Source of the DNA: Sinorhizobium sp. B11
Lineage (GTDB): Bacteria; Pseudomonadota; Alphaproteobacteria; Rhizobiales; Rhizobiaceae
Reading direction: 5' to 3'
Assembly (NCBI GenBank): GCA_039725955.1
Contig: CP091034.1
Span: forward strand, 248,001 to 312,000
DNA: 64,000 bases
Shown here: piece after piece, positions 52,656-61,824 of the stretch
Layout of the letters: every line of letters begins with the position of its first letter
Numbering within the stretch: the stretch's first letter is position 1
Program-made: the position numbers and the translations under genes
Notes under the pieces: model-generated
What the model was told of the DNA's origin: nothing
What the model saw: the letters and a program-made list of their open reading frames with translations, nothing else
Database searches by the model: none

Positions 52656-52985
52656 TCACTTGGCAGGCAGCGGTTCCACATACGCAAGCGCGGCGTCGAT
52701 GAGGCGACGGCGCATGGTGTCGTCGCCATAGACATCGGCATTGGCCCGCACCCAGCCATGCATGATCCGCTCGCCTGACAGCATCTGGATCACGCCGGGC
52801 TGCGCCAGCGCCCAGCCATCATTGCCCTTGCCCAAGCGCAGCAACATGCCGTCATGGCGTGCGCAGCAGAGCAGGTTACCATTGAGCATGAAGGCCCAGC
52901 CGCCGAACATGGATTTTTCGCTCAGGCCCGTCCGGTCGCCGAGTTCTTCGCGCATCAGTTCTTCCAGGCCGGGATCGCGCGCCAT
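52656..52985 (-). CDS. TfoX N-terminal domain protein in the ergothioneine-type operon
   Basis: 109 residues matching the TfoX/Sxy N-terminal domain: SEKSMFGGWAFMLNGNLLCC is the core, with MFGG. In gammaproteobacteria this domain belongs to the competence regulator; here it is a stand-alone domain. Its stop overlaps the GTG that could start the urocanase-like gene, and it begins 3 bp after the DUF917 gene's stop, so it is part of the operon. The role in this context is unknown. Confidence 0.85.
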   Translation of the reverse strand: MARDPGLEELMREELGDRTGLSEKSMFGGWAFMLNGNLLCCARHDGMLLRLGKGNDGWALAQPGVIQMLSGERIMHGWVRANADVYGDDTMRRRLIDAALAYVEPLPAK

Positions 52986-52988
52986 GGC

Positions 52989-54086
52989 TCAGGCCCTCGT
53001 CTCCAGTGCATAGCGTGCTATCTCGATGCCCATCGCCTTTTCGACGAACGGATAGACGGTTGGATCGAGCACGCTGGCGGATAGCGGTATGATCTCCTTC
53101 GGTACATGCAGGATGAAGACATGCATGCCACCCTTTAGCTGGCCGACCGAAAGCGGCTCGCCCTCCTCGGAAAGCGTCGTGATGACGGCCGGGAAGGTCG
53201 CTAGGCGCGTGCCGCCGGCATCTTCGACTGCCATATATTCGTTCATCACATGCAGGGTGACGGCTTTGTCGCCGGCGCCGACGGTGATCGTTCCGATGTC
53301 GAAGGCTTCCTTCGTATAGACGACGTCCTTCCTGGTAATCGTACCTTCGGCCAGGATATGGCCGCCCGTCGTCTTGCAGATCGCATCGATGATCGCCGAT
53401 CCGCCGCGTTTTTCCGCCTCGATGATGGCTTCGCCGAGCTTCAGTGCCATCGAGATCCCGCCAAGCGCGGCATTCTTGCGGACATAGGAGGCGCGCAGCG
53501 GGTTGCGGCAGCTGGCGATGAAGCCACCGGACTGGTCGGCGGCCGCCCGCAGCACCGGCGAGATCTTCGCCGTAGCACCCTTCACGACCAGCTCGATATA
53601 GCGGTTTTCGGCCCGGTTGCCGCCGACAGCCGTCTGGATCATCTGTTCCGGCGATCCTGCCATGCCGATCGAGCCCATGTCGCCGGTCGGATGTGCGCGT
53701 ATATCGCCGACGGCATCGACGACTTTGGTGCCGAGGATCGCTGAAGGCAGCCAGCCGTTCAGCGTCGAGGACTTGCCGTTCTGGCCGATGATGAGACCGG
53801 AGAGCTTTTCGCCGAGCGACTCCTGCAGCAGCTGCACGGCTTTCACATAATCGATGCCCTGCATCTCCCAGGGCGTGGTGGAGGCAGGCGCCCCGATCGC
53901 CGCCGCCGTCGCGACCCAGTCGTTATCGCCGAGTTCCTCGATGGAGACGAGTTCAGGCTTGCCGACGTTGACGGCGGCATAACCGAGCATGCGGCCATGA
54001 TCGGCCCAGCCACCGCCGCCGGCGGCATAGACGGAACCGCCCTTGACGGCGGCTTCCACGTCCTTCTCAACCAGTATGCGTCCCAT
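52989..54086 (-). CDS. DUF917 protein, candidate thiohydantoin desulfhydrase
   Basis: 365 residues from ATG 54086 (GGAGAAGGATA upstream). The start has a Gly-rich loop GGGGWAD (23-29), and the body follows the DUF917 pattern (PTGDMGSIGMAGS in the middle). DUF917 relatives are grouped with hydantoin metabolism. In the pathway reconstituted for ergothioneine, the third step, removal of sulfur from the thiohydantoin ring, was assigned to a new enzyme type; here DUF917 is the only unassigned catalytic candidate, so it takes that step by elimination. Overlaps the upstream gene by 20 bp. Confidence 0.75.
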   Translation of the reverse strand: MGRILVEKDVEAAVKGGSVYAAGGGGWADHGRMLGYAAVNVGKPELVSIEELGDNDWVATAAAIGAPASTTPWEMQGIDYVKAVQLLQESLGEKLSGLIIGQNGKSSTLNGWLPSAILGTKVVDAVGDIRAHPTGDMGSIGMAGSPEQMIQTAVGGNRAENRYIELVVKGATAKISPVLRAAADQSGGFIASCRNPLRASYVRKNAALGGISMALKLGEAIIEAEKRGGSAIIDAICKTTGGHILAEGTITRKDVVYTKEAFDIGTITVGAGDKAVTLHVMNEYMAVEDAGGTRLATFPAVITTLSEEGEPLSVGQLKGGMHVFILHVPKEIIPLSASVLDPTVYPFVEKAMGIEIARYALETRA

Positions 54087-55347
54087 TATCCTTCTCCGTC
54101 GTAAGTGTCCTGTCCATCTCGCGCACTGCCTCGAAAAGCACGGCGGCGCCGAGCGCTATGTCATCATTTTCGGCCCATTCATCCGGGGAATGGCTTCGGC
54201 CCTCCTTGCAAGGCACGAAGATCATCGCAGCCGGCGCGACGCGGGCAATCCAGGCCGTATCGTGGCCGGCGCCCGACGCCATGAAGCGGTGTTTGGCGCC
54301 GACTGTCTCGCAGGCCCGTTCCAGGGTCGAGAGCAGGCCTTTGTCGCTCGGTGTCGGGAAATTGTCGGAAATGCGGTTCGGAGAAGCAATCGTCACGCCG
54401 AATGCCAGAGCGAGCTTTTCAGCATGGCCATCCAGCCAGCGGCAGAACGCTTCCATGTCGGCCCGGATTTCGGCCCGTCCATCGATCAGCAGCACGACCC
54501 GCGACGGCACGACATTGGCGGCATTCGGCTCGATGCGGAATTCGCCGACGGTGGCCGCAAAATGACCGGGTGTCTTGGCAAGTTCGCTCGCCGCATTGCG
54601 GATATCGAGCACCAGCTGCGAAGCGGCAACCAGCGCATCTGAGCGCAGATCCATCGGCGTAGTCCCTGCATGGTCGGCGCGGCCTTCGACGGTGATCTCG
54701 ATGCGGGTAATGCCTGAAATCGCGGTGACGATGCCGATATCCTTGCGCTCGTTTTGAAGGATGGGGCCTTGTTCGATATGCAGTTCCAGAAAGCCGGCAA
54801 TATCGGGCTTGTTCTCGTGGGTCAGAACCCCTGGCGATCCACCGACCTCGGCAATCGCTTCGCCAAGATCGCGGCCGTCGACCGTGCGGGAAAGCCATGC
54901 CTGCGGCAACTGGCCCGTCATGCCGCGACTGCCGATGCAGGAAACGCCGAAAATGCTGACCTCCTCGGCCAGGAAGTCGACGATCTCCAGATCATGATCG
55001 AGGTGAATCTCCTGTTCCCGCAACGCCCGCGCAACCTCCAGAGCTGCGGCAACACCGGCAATGCCGTCGAAACGCCCGCCATCGGGTACCGTGTCGGAAT
55101 GCGAGCCCAGCATGATGATGCCTGAACCGGGTTTTGCGCCTTCGCGCCGGCCGATAAGATTGCCGGATGCGTCGATACGGGTATCCAGGCCGATCGCCTG
55201 CATGCGGGCCTCCAAATAGGCGCGGCCCTCAAGGAAAAGCGGCGAAAAAGCCCGCCGTGTCCACGGATGCCCCGGCTCGGTAATATTGGAGAGAGCTTCG
55301 ATGTCCGCGGATATCCGGCCGGGATTGACGGGCAGGTTGCGGCTCAT
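54067..55347 (-). CDS. M20-family N-carbamoyl-L-amino acid hydrolase (probable N-carbamoyl-glutamate step)
   Basis: 426 residues from ATG 55347 (ATGA overlap with the upstream gene). Metal ligands: H83 and D94 (GSHSDTVPDGGRFDG), E126/E127 (FLAEEVS), a His in FLELHIEQGP, and C-terminal GAGHDTAW. This is the Zn/Mn-dependent amidase/hydantoinase/carbamoylase (M20) group, including N-carbamoyl-amino acid hydrolases and allantoate amidohydrolases. In the proposed pathway it releases glutamate, CO2 and ammonia. Confidence 0.85.
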   Translation of the reverse strand: MSRNLPVNPGRISADIEALSNITEPGHPWTRRAFSPLFLEGRAYLEARMQAIGLDTRIDASGNLIGRREGAKPGSGIIMLGSHSDTVPDGGRFDGIAGVAAALEVARALREQEIHLDHDLEIVDFLAEEVSIFGVSCIGSRGMTGQLPQAWLSRTVDGRDLGEAIAEVGGSPGVLTHENKPDIAGFLELHIEQGPILQNERKDIGIVTAISGITRIEITVEGRADHAGTTPMDLRSDALVAASQLVLDIRNAASELAKTPGHFAATVGEFRIEPNAANVVPSRVVLLIDGRAEIRADMEAFCRWLDGHAEKLALAFGVTIASPNRISDNFPTPSDKGLLSTLERACETVGAKHRFMASGAGHDTAWIARVAPAAMIFVPCKEGRSHSPDEWAENDDIALGAAVLFEAVREMDRTLTTEKDNGTHTG

Positions 55348-56711
55348 GCCAGCACCTGTCTGGCAAGCGGTCGCACGAAGCGGCCGGTACCGGGTTCGGC
55401 CAGAACCTTCGACCCCTCGGTGATCTTCTCTCCGCGCAGCCATGCGGCTGAAACCGTCCACGGCAGGCGGATACCGTTATAAGGGCTCCAGCCGACGACA
55501 TTGTTGCCGCTGGACGAAGCGTCGTAGACCATTTCCTTCGGCTCCAGCACGACGATATCGGCATCCTTGCCCGGTGTGAGCGCTCCCTTGATATGGTCGA
55601 GGCGGAAATGCCTGGCCGGGTTTTCGGCCATCAGCTTAGCCGCCCAGGTCAGCGGTACGCCGCGTTCCAGCGCGCCCTTGACGAAAAGCGGCACCATCAC
55701 TTCCAGACCTGGAACACCTGACGCATTCGCCAGCATGTCGGGATTGGTCTTGCGGTTTTCGGACCAGCTCACATGGTCCGTCGACACCAGCCAGACGTTG
55801 CCTTCGGCAACCTTGCGCCACAGCGTCTCGACTTCGGCGCGCGGCCGCACTGGCGGATTGATCTTCGCCTTGCCGCCCAGCCGCTTCACATCGGTTTCCT
55901 CGTCGAGCGTCAGGTAGTGAATGCAGCATTCCACCGTCGCCTCGAAACCGTCGCGGCGATAGGCCCGCGCGATGTCGTAACCGCGCCCGAGCGAGCAATG
56001 CACGACATGCGACGGACAGCCGGTATTGGCGCCTGTTTCGAAGATCGTGTGCATGGCAAGCAGTTCGGTTATCGGCGGGCGTGACAGGCCATGCGCCCGC
56101 CAGTCGGTGATGCCGCTTGCCTTCACCTGTTCCATATAGGTGCGGACCGCCTCGTCATCCTCGTTGTGCACGCCGGCCGTCAGCCCGGTCGGCGCAATCG
56201 CCGCAAAACAGGCGTCGAGCAGGGCCGGTGGGATGCGCGGGAAGCGTTTGGGATCGGTGCCGAACGTGGAGAATTTGAAGGCGGCGACACCCGCTTCCAC
56301 CATTTCCGCGATGCGTGTCGCGCCTTCCTCGGGATCGACCGTACCATAGACCGCAAAATCGACGCGGGCCTGCGGACCGGCATGATCGACCTTCTTCTTC
56401 ACGGCTGCCGCCGAGCAGACGAGATTGCCTTCGTCATAGGGCATGTCGACGATGGTCGTGACACCACCGGCCGCAGCCGAGCGCGTCGACCAGACGAAGT
56501 CCTCCTGGTCCTTCTGGGAGAGTGAATGGACCTGCGCATCGATCGCGCCCGGCAGGATCAGTGCCTTGCCAAGCAGGTGCCGTTCTTTGGCCGCCGGCGG
56601 CACGCCAATACCGACTTCGGCGATCTTTCCATCGTAAACGGCGACATAGCCGCCCTCGACAATGCGCTCCGGCAGCACCACAGTGCCCTGCAGAACGAGA
56701 TCGAAATCCAT
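55344..56711 (-). CDS. Dihydropyrimidinase/dihydroorotase-like hydrolase (probable hydantoin ring opening)
   Basis: 455 residues, amidohydrolase superfamily (cyclic amidase clade). Metal ligands: K146 (AFKFSTF, the carboxylated Lys position), H182, H235/H238, D312 (STDHVS). The first motif, normally D-x-H-x-H, reads D58-A-Q60-V-H62: the first His is Gln. It should open the hydantoin ring of hydantoin-5-propionate to N-carbamoyl-glutamate. Allantoinase or dihydropyrimidinase are alternatives. Stop overlaps the next gene (ATGA). Confidence 0.83.
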   Translation of the reverse strand: MDFDLVLQGTVVLPERIVEGGYVAVYDGKIAEVGIGVPPAAKERHLLGKALILPGAIDAQVHSLSQKDQEDFVWSTRSAAAGGVTTIVDMPYDEGNLVCSAAAVKKKVDHAGPQARVDFAVYGTVDPEEGATRIAEMVEAGVAAFKFSTFGTDPKRFPRIPPALLDACFAAIAPTGLTAGVHNEDDEAVRTYMEQVKASGITDWRAHGLSRPPITELLAMHTIFETGANTGCPSHVVHCSLGRGYDIARAYRRDGFEATVECCIHYLTLDEETDVKRLGGKAKINPPVRPRAEVETLWRKVAEGNVWLVSTDHVSWSENRKTNPDMLANASGVPGLEVMVPLFVKGALERGVPLTWAAKLMAENPARHFRLDHIKGALTPGKDADIVVLEPKEMVYDASSSGNNVVGWSPYNGIRLPWTVSAAWLRGEKITEGSKVLAEPGTGRFVRPLARQVLA

Positions 56712-56738
56712 GCCGCGTCTCCCTCGATAGGTCGAAAA

Positions 56739-58322
56739 TCAGATGATAGCCGGTTCCCGCGTCAGCCGTTCTTCGATGCGCTCGAGCGAACCGAGTGCAA
56801 AGAAATCGTCGAAGGAGGCGATCGGCACCTGCTCGATCAGCCTGGAGAGGAATGCATCCGAGCCGAGTTCCTCTTCGATTGCCTCGACCTCGGCCGAAAG
56901 CGGCCGGTCCACCGTGTAGAAGGCCGCATGTTTGCGCACGACCTCATAGAGCATACCCGCAACACCCTTCGGCGTGTCGCCGATAATATCGATCGCCTGT
57001 GCCGAAAGCAGGGCTTCCAGTGCGGCGAGACGCTTCAGCGCCCGCATCTGCCGGTCGAAACGCTCGATAACGAGCGGCAGGAAGGCCGCCTCGTCCTCAA
57101 GCCCCGCCGCTACGACGAGCGATTGCGCCGAAACAGGGTTCGACATGGAGAGTACGCGCGAAAAGATTTCGCCTGCAAGCTTGATGATCGGGCCGAAACC
57201 GGTCGCGATGCGGCCGGGAGGCACGAGATTGACCGGCAGGCCGCGCCGCTGGCCGTTGCCGAGCAGGACGCAGCGGTTGAAGGCGTTGCGCGCTGCATGC
57301 GCCATGCAGAGCGCTGCCGATTCCAGCAGAATGGTCACGTCGAGCGGCAGGGAACCGCCCGATGTCATCACCCGTCCCTCGACGACGACGGGATTGTCAT
57401 CGGAACGCCCGGTAGCGGCGAGAATCTTGTGGCCCGTCGAAAGCAGGTTCTCGATAACGGCACCAAAGACCTGGGCGATCATGCGCAAGCTGAGCGCATC
57501 CTGCACATGGGTCGCGACCGGCCATTCCCATTCGTCGGAGGCATTGCACAGCCAGGCGCCGATCAGCGCTTCCCGCGCGGTGCCGACATGGCGCACAGCC
57601 CGCCAGGGATCGCGCGACCCGCCGAGCGCACCTGAGGCCATCATGCCGGTCGCCAGCAGCACACGAATTGAGGCAGCGGCATTGCGCGTCGTCTCCGCAG
57701 CGGCGGCAAAGCTGACGGCATTGACGCTGAGCGAGGCGAGGCTGTCGCGCGGCGCCATCTTCACCGGCTCCATGCCGGCGGCCTGGAAGGCGTCGGCAGC
57801 CTGCATGCGCTCACCACGATAAATCGCTTCGCCAACGCCGGTCAGCACCGCGCCGATCTGGCCCATCAGGCCGATATCAGCGCAACCGATCGAGCCGGTG
57901 CGGCGCACGACCGGGATGAGGTCAGCCCTCAGCATGCGCATATAGGCGTCGATGAGATCGGGCGTACAGCCGACCTGGCCGGTCAGCGCCGTGTTGACGC
58001 GCATCGCCATGGCATTGCGCACGACATTGCAGGAAAAAGGCGTGCCGGTGCCGAAGTGGTGGGCGCGTACCAGACCGAGATTGAAGGCGTCGAGATCTTC
58101 GGGCGACCATTCGACATCCTTCATGGCGCCCACACCCGTGGTCGCGCCGTAAACCGGCATGCCGGATTCGATGGCATCCTCGACGATCGAACGCGCGATC
58201 CTCACGCGCTGCATACCGATCTCCGAGGCCGAAAGCGTAACCCTGCCGGAGCCGATCCTCACCATTTCGGCAAAGCTGAAGGGCTGGCCGCTCAGTTCGA
58301 TTCCGGGGCGTTCATGCTTCAT
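56739..58322 (-). CDS. HAL/PAL-family lyase without MIO triad, probable ergothionase
   Basis: 527 residues from ATG 58322 (GGAGATGAG upstream). The histidine ammonia-lyase fold shows in YGATTGVG (58-65), GSIGCADIG (143-151) and the later AHAARN/NPVS segments. The position of the MIO-forming Ala-Ser-Gly is Cys147-Ala148-Asp149, so the MIO cofactor cannot form and ammonia elimination from histidine is unlikely. Loss of MIO fits elimination of trimethylamine, a better leaving group, from ergothioneine to give thiourocanate. It is the first gene of the leftward operon. Confidence 0.82.
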   Translation of the reverse strand: MKHERPGIELSGQPFSFAEMVRIGSGRVTLSASEIGMQRVRIARSIVEDAIESGMPVYGATTGVGAMKDVEWSPEDLDAFNLGLVRAHHFGTGTPFSCNVVRNAMAMRVNTALTGQVGCTPDLIDAYMRMLRADLIPVVRRTGSIGCADIGLMGQIGAVLTGVGEAIYRGERMQAADAFQAAGMEPVKMAPRDSLASLSVNAVSFAAAAETTRNAAASIRVLLATGMMASGALGGSRDPWRAVRHVGTAREALIGAWLCNASDEWEWPVATHVQDALSLRMIAQVFGAVIENLLSTGHKILAATGRSDDNPVVVEGRVMTSGGSLPLDVTILLESAALCMAHAARNAFNRCVLLGNGQRRGLPVNLVPPGRIATGFGPIIKLAGEIFSRVLSMSNPVSAQSLVVAAGLEDEAAFLPLVIERFDRQMRALKRLAALEALLSAQAIDIIGDTPKGVAGMLYEVVRKHAAFYTVDRPLSAEVEAIEEELGSDAFLSRLIEQVPIASFDDFFALGSLERIEERLTREPAII

Positions 58323-58368
58323 GTGCTCATCTCCATGGAGGCGAGACTAAGCGAGCCTCACGTCTGGC

Positions 58369-58378
58369 GGGATATCCC
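58369..58378. promoter_or_regulatory. Short palindrome upstream of the ergothionase-like gene
   Basis: GGGATATCCC, perfect but short, in the 92-bp gap between the ubiB stop and the operon start. It could be part of the operon's control region. No regulator gene is adjacent. Confidence 0.3.
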
Positions 58379-58414
58379 AAATGCCGAACACATCATGCTT
58401 TTGTTGCTTTCCGA

Positions 58415-59989
58415 TCAGCTCACCATCCAGGCAATATAGAGAAGCGTGAGCGCAATGATCCAGAGGGCCACTTTTGCCGAACGGTTATGACGGGCTTCCG
58501 CCTTGCCGATGGCTTCTGCTGTCTGCTCGTCAAAGCGCAATCCGTGTTCGCTCATATGCAGAAGCTGATGGTGGAATTTCTCGGTCTGGGCGGCGATCTC
58601 CGGCGCGGCTTCGGCAAGCTTCACGGCGGCCTTCAGCCCGTCCTTGAGATCGGTGACGATGCGTTTGGGGCCGAGATTGTTCTTGATCCAGTCGCCGACG
58701 ACAGGCTCGGACGCCTTCCACATGTTGAAGCGCGGATTGAGCATGCGCGAGACGCCTTCGACGACGACCATCGTCTTCTGCAGCATGACGAGCTCGGGAC
58801 GCGTTTGCATGTCGAAAAGTTCGGTGACTTCGAAAAGCAGCGTCAAGAGCTTGCCCATCGAGATCGTCTCGGCCGGCTGTCCGTGGATCGGCTCGCCGAT
58901 CGCCCGGATCGCCTGGGCAAAACTCTCGACATTGTGGTGGCCGGGTACATAGCCCGCCTCGAAATGCACTTCCGCCACCCGGATATAATCGCGTGTGATG
59001 AAACCGTAGAGGATTTCGGCGAGGAAGCGACGCTCCTTCTTCCCGAGACGTCCGACGATGCCCATGTCGACGGCAACGATCATGCCGTCGGAATCGACGA
59101 AGAGGTTGCCCGGGTGCATGTCGGCATGGAAGAAACCGTCGCGCAGCGTATGGCGCAGGAATGACTGGATCAGTGTATCGGCAAGCATGTTGAGGTCGTG
59201 GCCGGCAGCCCGCAGCCCCTCCACATCGGACATCTTGACGCCGTCGATCCACTCCATGGTGATGACGTCACGGCCGGTGCGCTCCCAGTCCACCTTCGGG
59301 ACGCGGAAGCCAGGGTCCTTTTCGGTATTCTCGGCAATCTCGGAAAGCGCAGCCGCCTCAAGACGCAGGTCCATCTCCACCTTGGTGGTCTGCTCCAGCG
59401 TCTTCGTCACCTCGACCGGCCGCAGGCGCCGGCTGGCCGGCATGAAGCGTTCCTGCATATGGGCGACGAGATACATCGCCTCGATATCATGGGCAAACCG
59501 CGCTCTCACGCCGGGCCGCACAACCTTGACCGCAACCTTCTTGGGTCCATCAGGTGTGCCGACCTCTGCTGCATGCACCTGCGCGATGGAGGCTGCGGCA
59601 ATCGGATCACCGAAGCTCGCATAGAGATCCGTGATCGGCCGCCCGAGCGAACCCTCGATATTGGCCTTGGCGGCAGCCGCCGGGAAAAAGGCCATCCGGT
59701 CCTGGAGTTGGGACAGATCGTCGGCAAACTCGACACCAACGACGTCAGGACGCGTTGCAAGGAACTGGCCGATCTTCACATAGGATGGCCCTAGCCGCTC
59801 GACAGCCTGTGCCAGCCGGTCGCTGCGCTTCTGATATTTGCTGCGCTTGCGCGCAAACATGCCGACAAAGGATTTCGCCAGGCTGACCGATGGCGGCAGG
59901 CCTTCCGAAGGCAGTGCCGAGATGACGCCCTCACGCACCAGAATCCAGCCGACTCTTGCGAGCCTGAAATATGCCCCGAAAGCACTCAT
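58415..59989 (-). CDS. ubiB: UbiB-family protein kinase-like protein, ubiquinone biosynthesis
   Basis: 524 residues. The KxGQ signature is present (YVKIGQFLATRPDV), an Ala-rich nucleotide loop (AAASIAQVHAAEV), and FHADMHPGNLFV as the catalytic loop. C-terminal hydrophobic segment anchors it at the membrane. UbiB promotes ubiquinone synthesis, probably by ATPase-driven lipid handling. It follows ubiE in the same direction, with 5 bp between. Confidence 0.95.
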   Translation of the reverse strand: MSAFGAYFRLARVGWILVREGVISALPSEGLPPSVSLAKSFVGMFARKRSKYQKRSDRLAQAVERLGPSYVKIGQFLATRPDVVGVEFADDLSQLQDRMAFFPAAAAKANIEGSLGRPITDLYASFGDPIAAASIAQVHAAEVGTPDGPKKVAVKVVRPGVRARFAHDIEAMYLVAHMQERFMPASRRLRPVEVTKTLEQTTKVEMDLRLEAAALSEIAENTEKDPGFRVPKVDWERTGRDVITMEWIDGVKMSDVEGLRAAGHDLNMLADTLIQSFLRHTLRDGFFHADMHPGNLFVDSDGMIVAVDMGIVGRLGKKERRFLAEILYGFITRDYIRVAEVHFEAGYVPGHHNVESFAQAIRAIGEPIHGQPAETISMGKLLTLLFEVTELFDMQTRPELVMLQKTMVVVEGVSRMLNPRFNMWKASEPVVGDWIKNNLGPKRIVTDLKDGLKAAVKLAEAAPEIAAQTEKFHHQLLHMSEHGLRFDEQTAEAIGKAEARHNRSAKVALWIIALTLLYIAWMVS

Positions 59990-59994
59990 GCGGA

Positions 59995-60771
59995 TCAGAG
60001 CTTCCAGCCGGAATGCAGCGCTGCGATGCCGCCGGTATAATTGGTATAGGTCACGCGCGAGAAGCCGACCGTGCGGATCATCGCCGCGAAATTCTCCTGG
60101 TTCGGGAACTTGCGGATCGATTCCACGAGATACTGATAGGGCTCTGCGTCACCGGTGATCGCCTTGCCGAATTTCGGAATGGCGTTGAAGGACCAGGCAT
60201 CGTAGACCTTGTCGAGCAGCGGCAAGTCCACTTCGGAAAATTCCAGCACCAGCAGCCGCCCGCCGCGCTTCAGGACGCGATAGGCTTCCGAGAGTGCTAC
60301 CTCGATCCGCGGCACGTTGCGGATGCCGAAAGCGATGGTATAGGCATCGAAGCTGTTTGCCTCGAAGGGAAGGTCTTCGGCATTGGCCTCGACAAAGGTC
60401 AGATTGTCGGAAAGCTTTTTCTTTTCCGCTCGCTCGGCGCCGACGCCAAGCATCGAACCGTTGATGTCGAGCACGGTCGCATGCGCCTGGCGGTTGGAAG
60501 CTTCGATGATGCGGAAGGCAATGTCGCCCGTGCCGCCGGCAACATCGAGCACCTTGTAGCCCGGCTCCTTGCGCGGGTTGAGTGCCGCGATCATGGCGTC
60601 CTTCCAGGCCCTGTGCATGCCCATCGACATGACGTCGTTCATGATGTCGTAGCGCTTGGCGACCTTGTGGAAGACCTCGTTGACGAGGCCTTGCTTTTCA
60701 CCGGTCGGCACCTCACGGAAGCCGTAGGACGTTTCCATGCCGCCATCGGCGGAGGTCCGGCTGTCTGACAT
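59995..60771 (-). CDS. ubiE: Ubiquinone/menaquinone C-methyltransferase UbiE
   Basis: 258 residues from ATG 60771 (GGAG upstream). SAM loop [15 protein letters not shown], the family motif [18 protein letters not shown] near the start and FGIRNV in the middle. It C-methylates the quinone ring in ubiquinone synthesis. Divergent from mutM. Confidence 0.96.
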   Translation of the reverse strand: MSDSRTSADGGMETSYGFREVPTGEKQGLVNEVFHKVAKRYDIMNDVMSMGMHRAWKDAMIAALNPRKEPGYKVLDVAGGTGDIAFRIIEASNRQAHATVLDINGSMLGVGAERAEKKKLSDNLTFVEANAEDLPFEANSFDAYTIAFGIRNVPRIEVALSEAYRVLKRGGRLLVLEFSEVDLPLLDKVYDAWSFNAIPKFGKAITGDAEPYQYLVESIRKFPNQENFAAMIRTVGFSRVTYTNYTGGIAALHSGWKL

Positions 60772-60924
60772 CAAGCTACTCCGTTCACATCAAGAATTCG
60801 GCGCGGCGACCATAGCGAAAGCGAGGGAGCGGCGCTATCTGTGGGCCACGGTCTGCCCGCGGCACGTTGGCGCTATAGCGCACATCGCGGGCGGTTGAAA
60901 CACGTTAGATATAGATGGGTTAAG

Positions 60925-61815
60925 ATGCCGGAATTGCCAGAAGTCGAAACGGTGAAGCGCGGTCTGACGCCGGCAATGGAGGGCGCGCGCATCGAGAGGC
61001 TGGAATTGCGCCGCGGCGATCTGCGATTTCCCTTTCCTCAGGGCTTCGAGCAGCAGGTATCCGGCCGCAAGATCATCGGCCTTGGACGGCGGGCCAAGTA
61101 CTTGTTGATCGACCTCGACAGCGGCAAGACGATCATTTCCCATCTCGGCATGTCCGGCTCCTTCCGGATCGAACAGGGCGCCGTCAGCGGCACGCCTGGC
61201 GACTTCCATCACGAGCGTTCCAAGGATGAGAAGCATGATCACGCCATCTTTCATCTGGATGGCGAAGGCGGACCGCGCCGCGTCATCTACAATGATCCGC
61301 GCCGCTTCGGCTTCATGGACATTGCGGACCGCTCTGAACTCGACGCCAACCCCTTTCTGTTCGGTCTGGGGCCGGAACCGACTGGCAACGAGCTGTCGGC
61401 CGCCTATCTGGCCGAACGTTTCCAACGCAAGGCACAGCCGCTGAAGAGCGCGTTGCTCGATCAGAAGAACATCGCCGGGCTCGGCAATATATATGTCTGC
61501 GAGGCGCTCTGGCGGGCGCATCTGTTGCCGACGCGCGCAGCCGGCACGCTGGTGACCAAGGTGGGTAAGCCGAAGGAAGCGCTGAACCTGCTGGTCAACT
61601 CTATTCGCGATGTCATCGCCGATGCGATCGCTGCGGGCGGATCGTCGCTGCGCGACCATATCCAGACGGACGGCTCGCTCGGCTACTTCCAGCATTCCTT
61701 TTCCGTCTATGATCGCGAAGGTCTAACTTGCCGCACGCCGGGCTGTGGCGGTACGGTCTCGCGCATCGTGCAGGCTGGCCGGTCCACCTTCTATTGCGCC
61801 ACCTGCCAGAAATAG
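60925..61815 (+). CDS. mutM: Formamidopyrimidine-DNA glycosylase
   Basis: 296 residues from ATG 60925, where the catalytic Pro2-Glu3 follows ([14 protein letters not shown]). Helix-two-turn-helix region [19 protein letters not shown]-terminal zinc finger CRTPGCGG...CATCQ. It excises 8-oxoguanine and Fapy bases. The in-frame region upstream to 60841 is not used. It is 9 bp before the enoyl-CoA hydratase gene. Confidence 0.96.
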   Translation: MPELPEVETVKRGLTPAMEGARIERLELRRGDLRFPFPQGFEQQVSGRKIIGLGRRAKYLLIDLDSGKTIISHLGMSGSFRIEQGAVSGTPGDFHHERSKDEKHDHAIFHLDGEGGPRRVIYNDPRRFGFMDIADRSELDANPFLFGLGPEPTGNELSAAYLAERFQRKAQPLKSALLDQKNIAGLGNIYVCEALWRAHLLPTRAAGTLVTKVGKPKEALNLLVNSIRDVIADAIAAGGSSLRDHIQTDGSLGYFQHSFSVYDREGLTCRTPGCGGTVSRIVQAGRSTFYCATCQK

Positions 61816-61824
61816 GAGAGCGCC

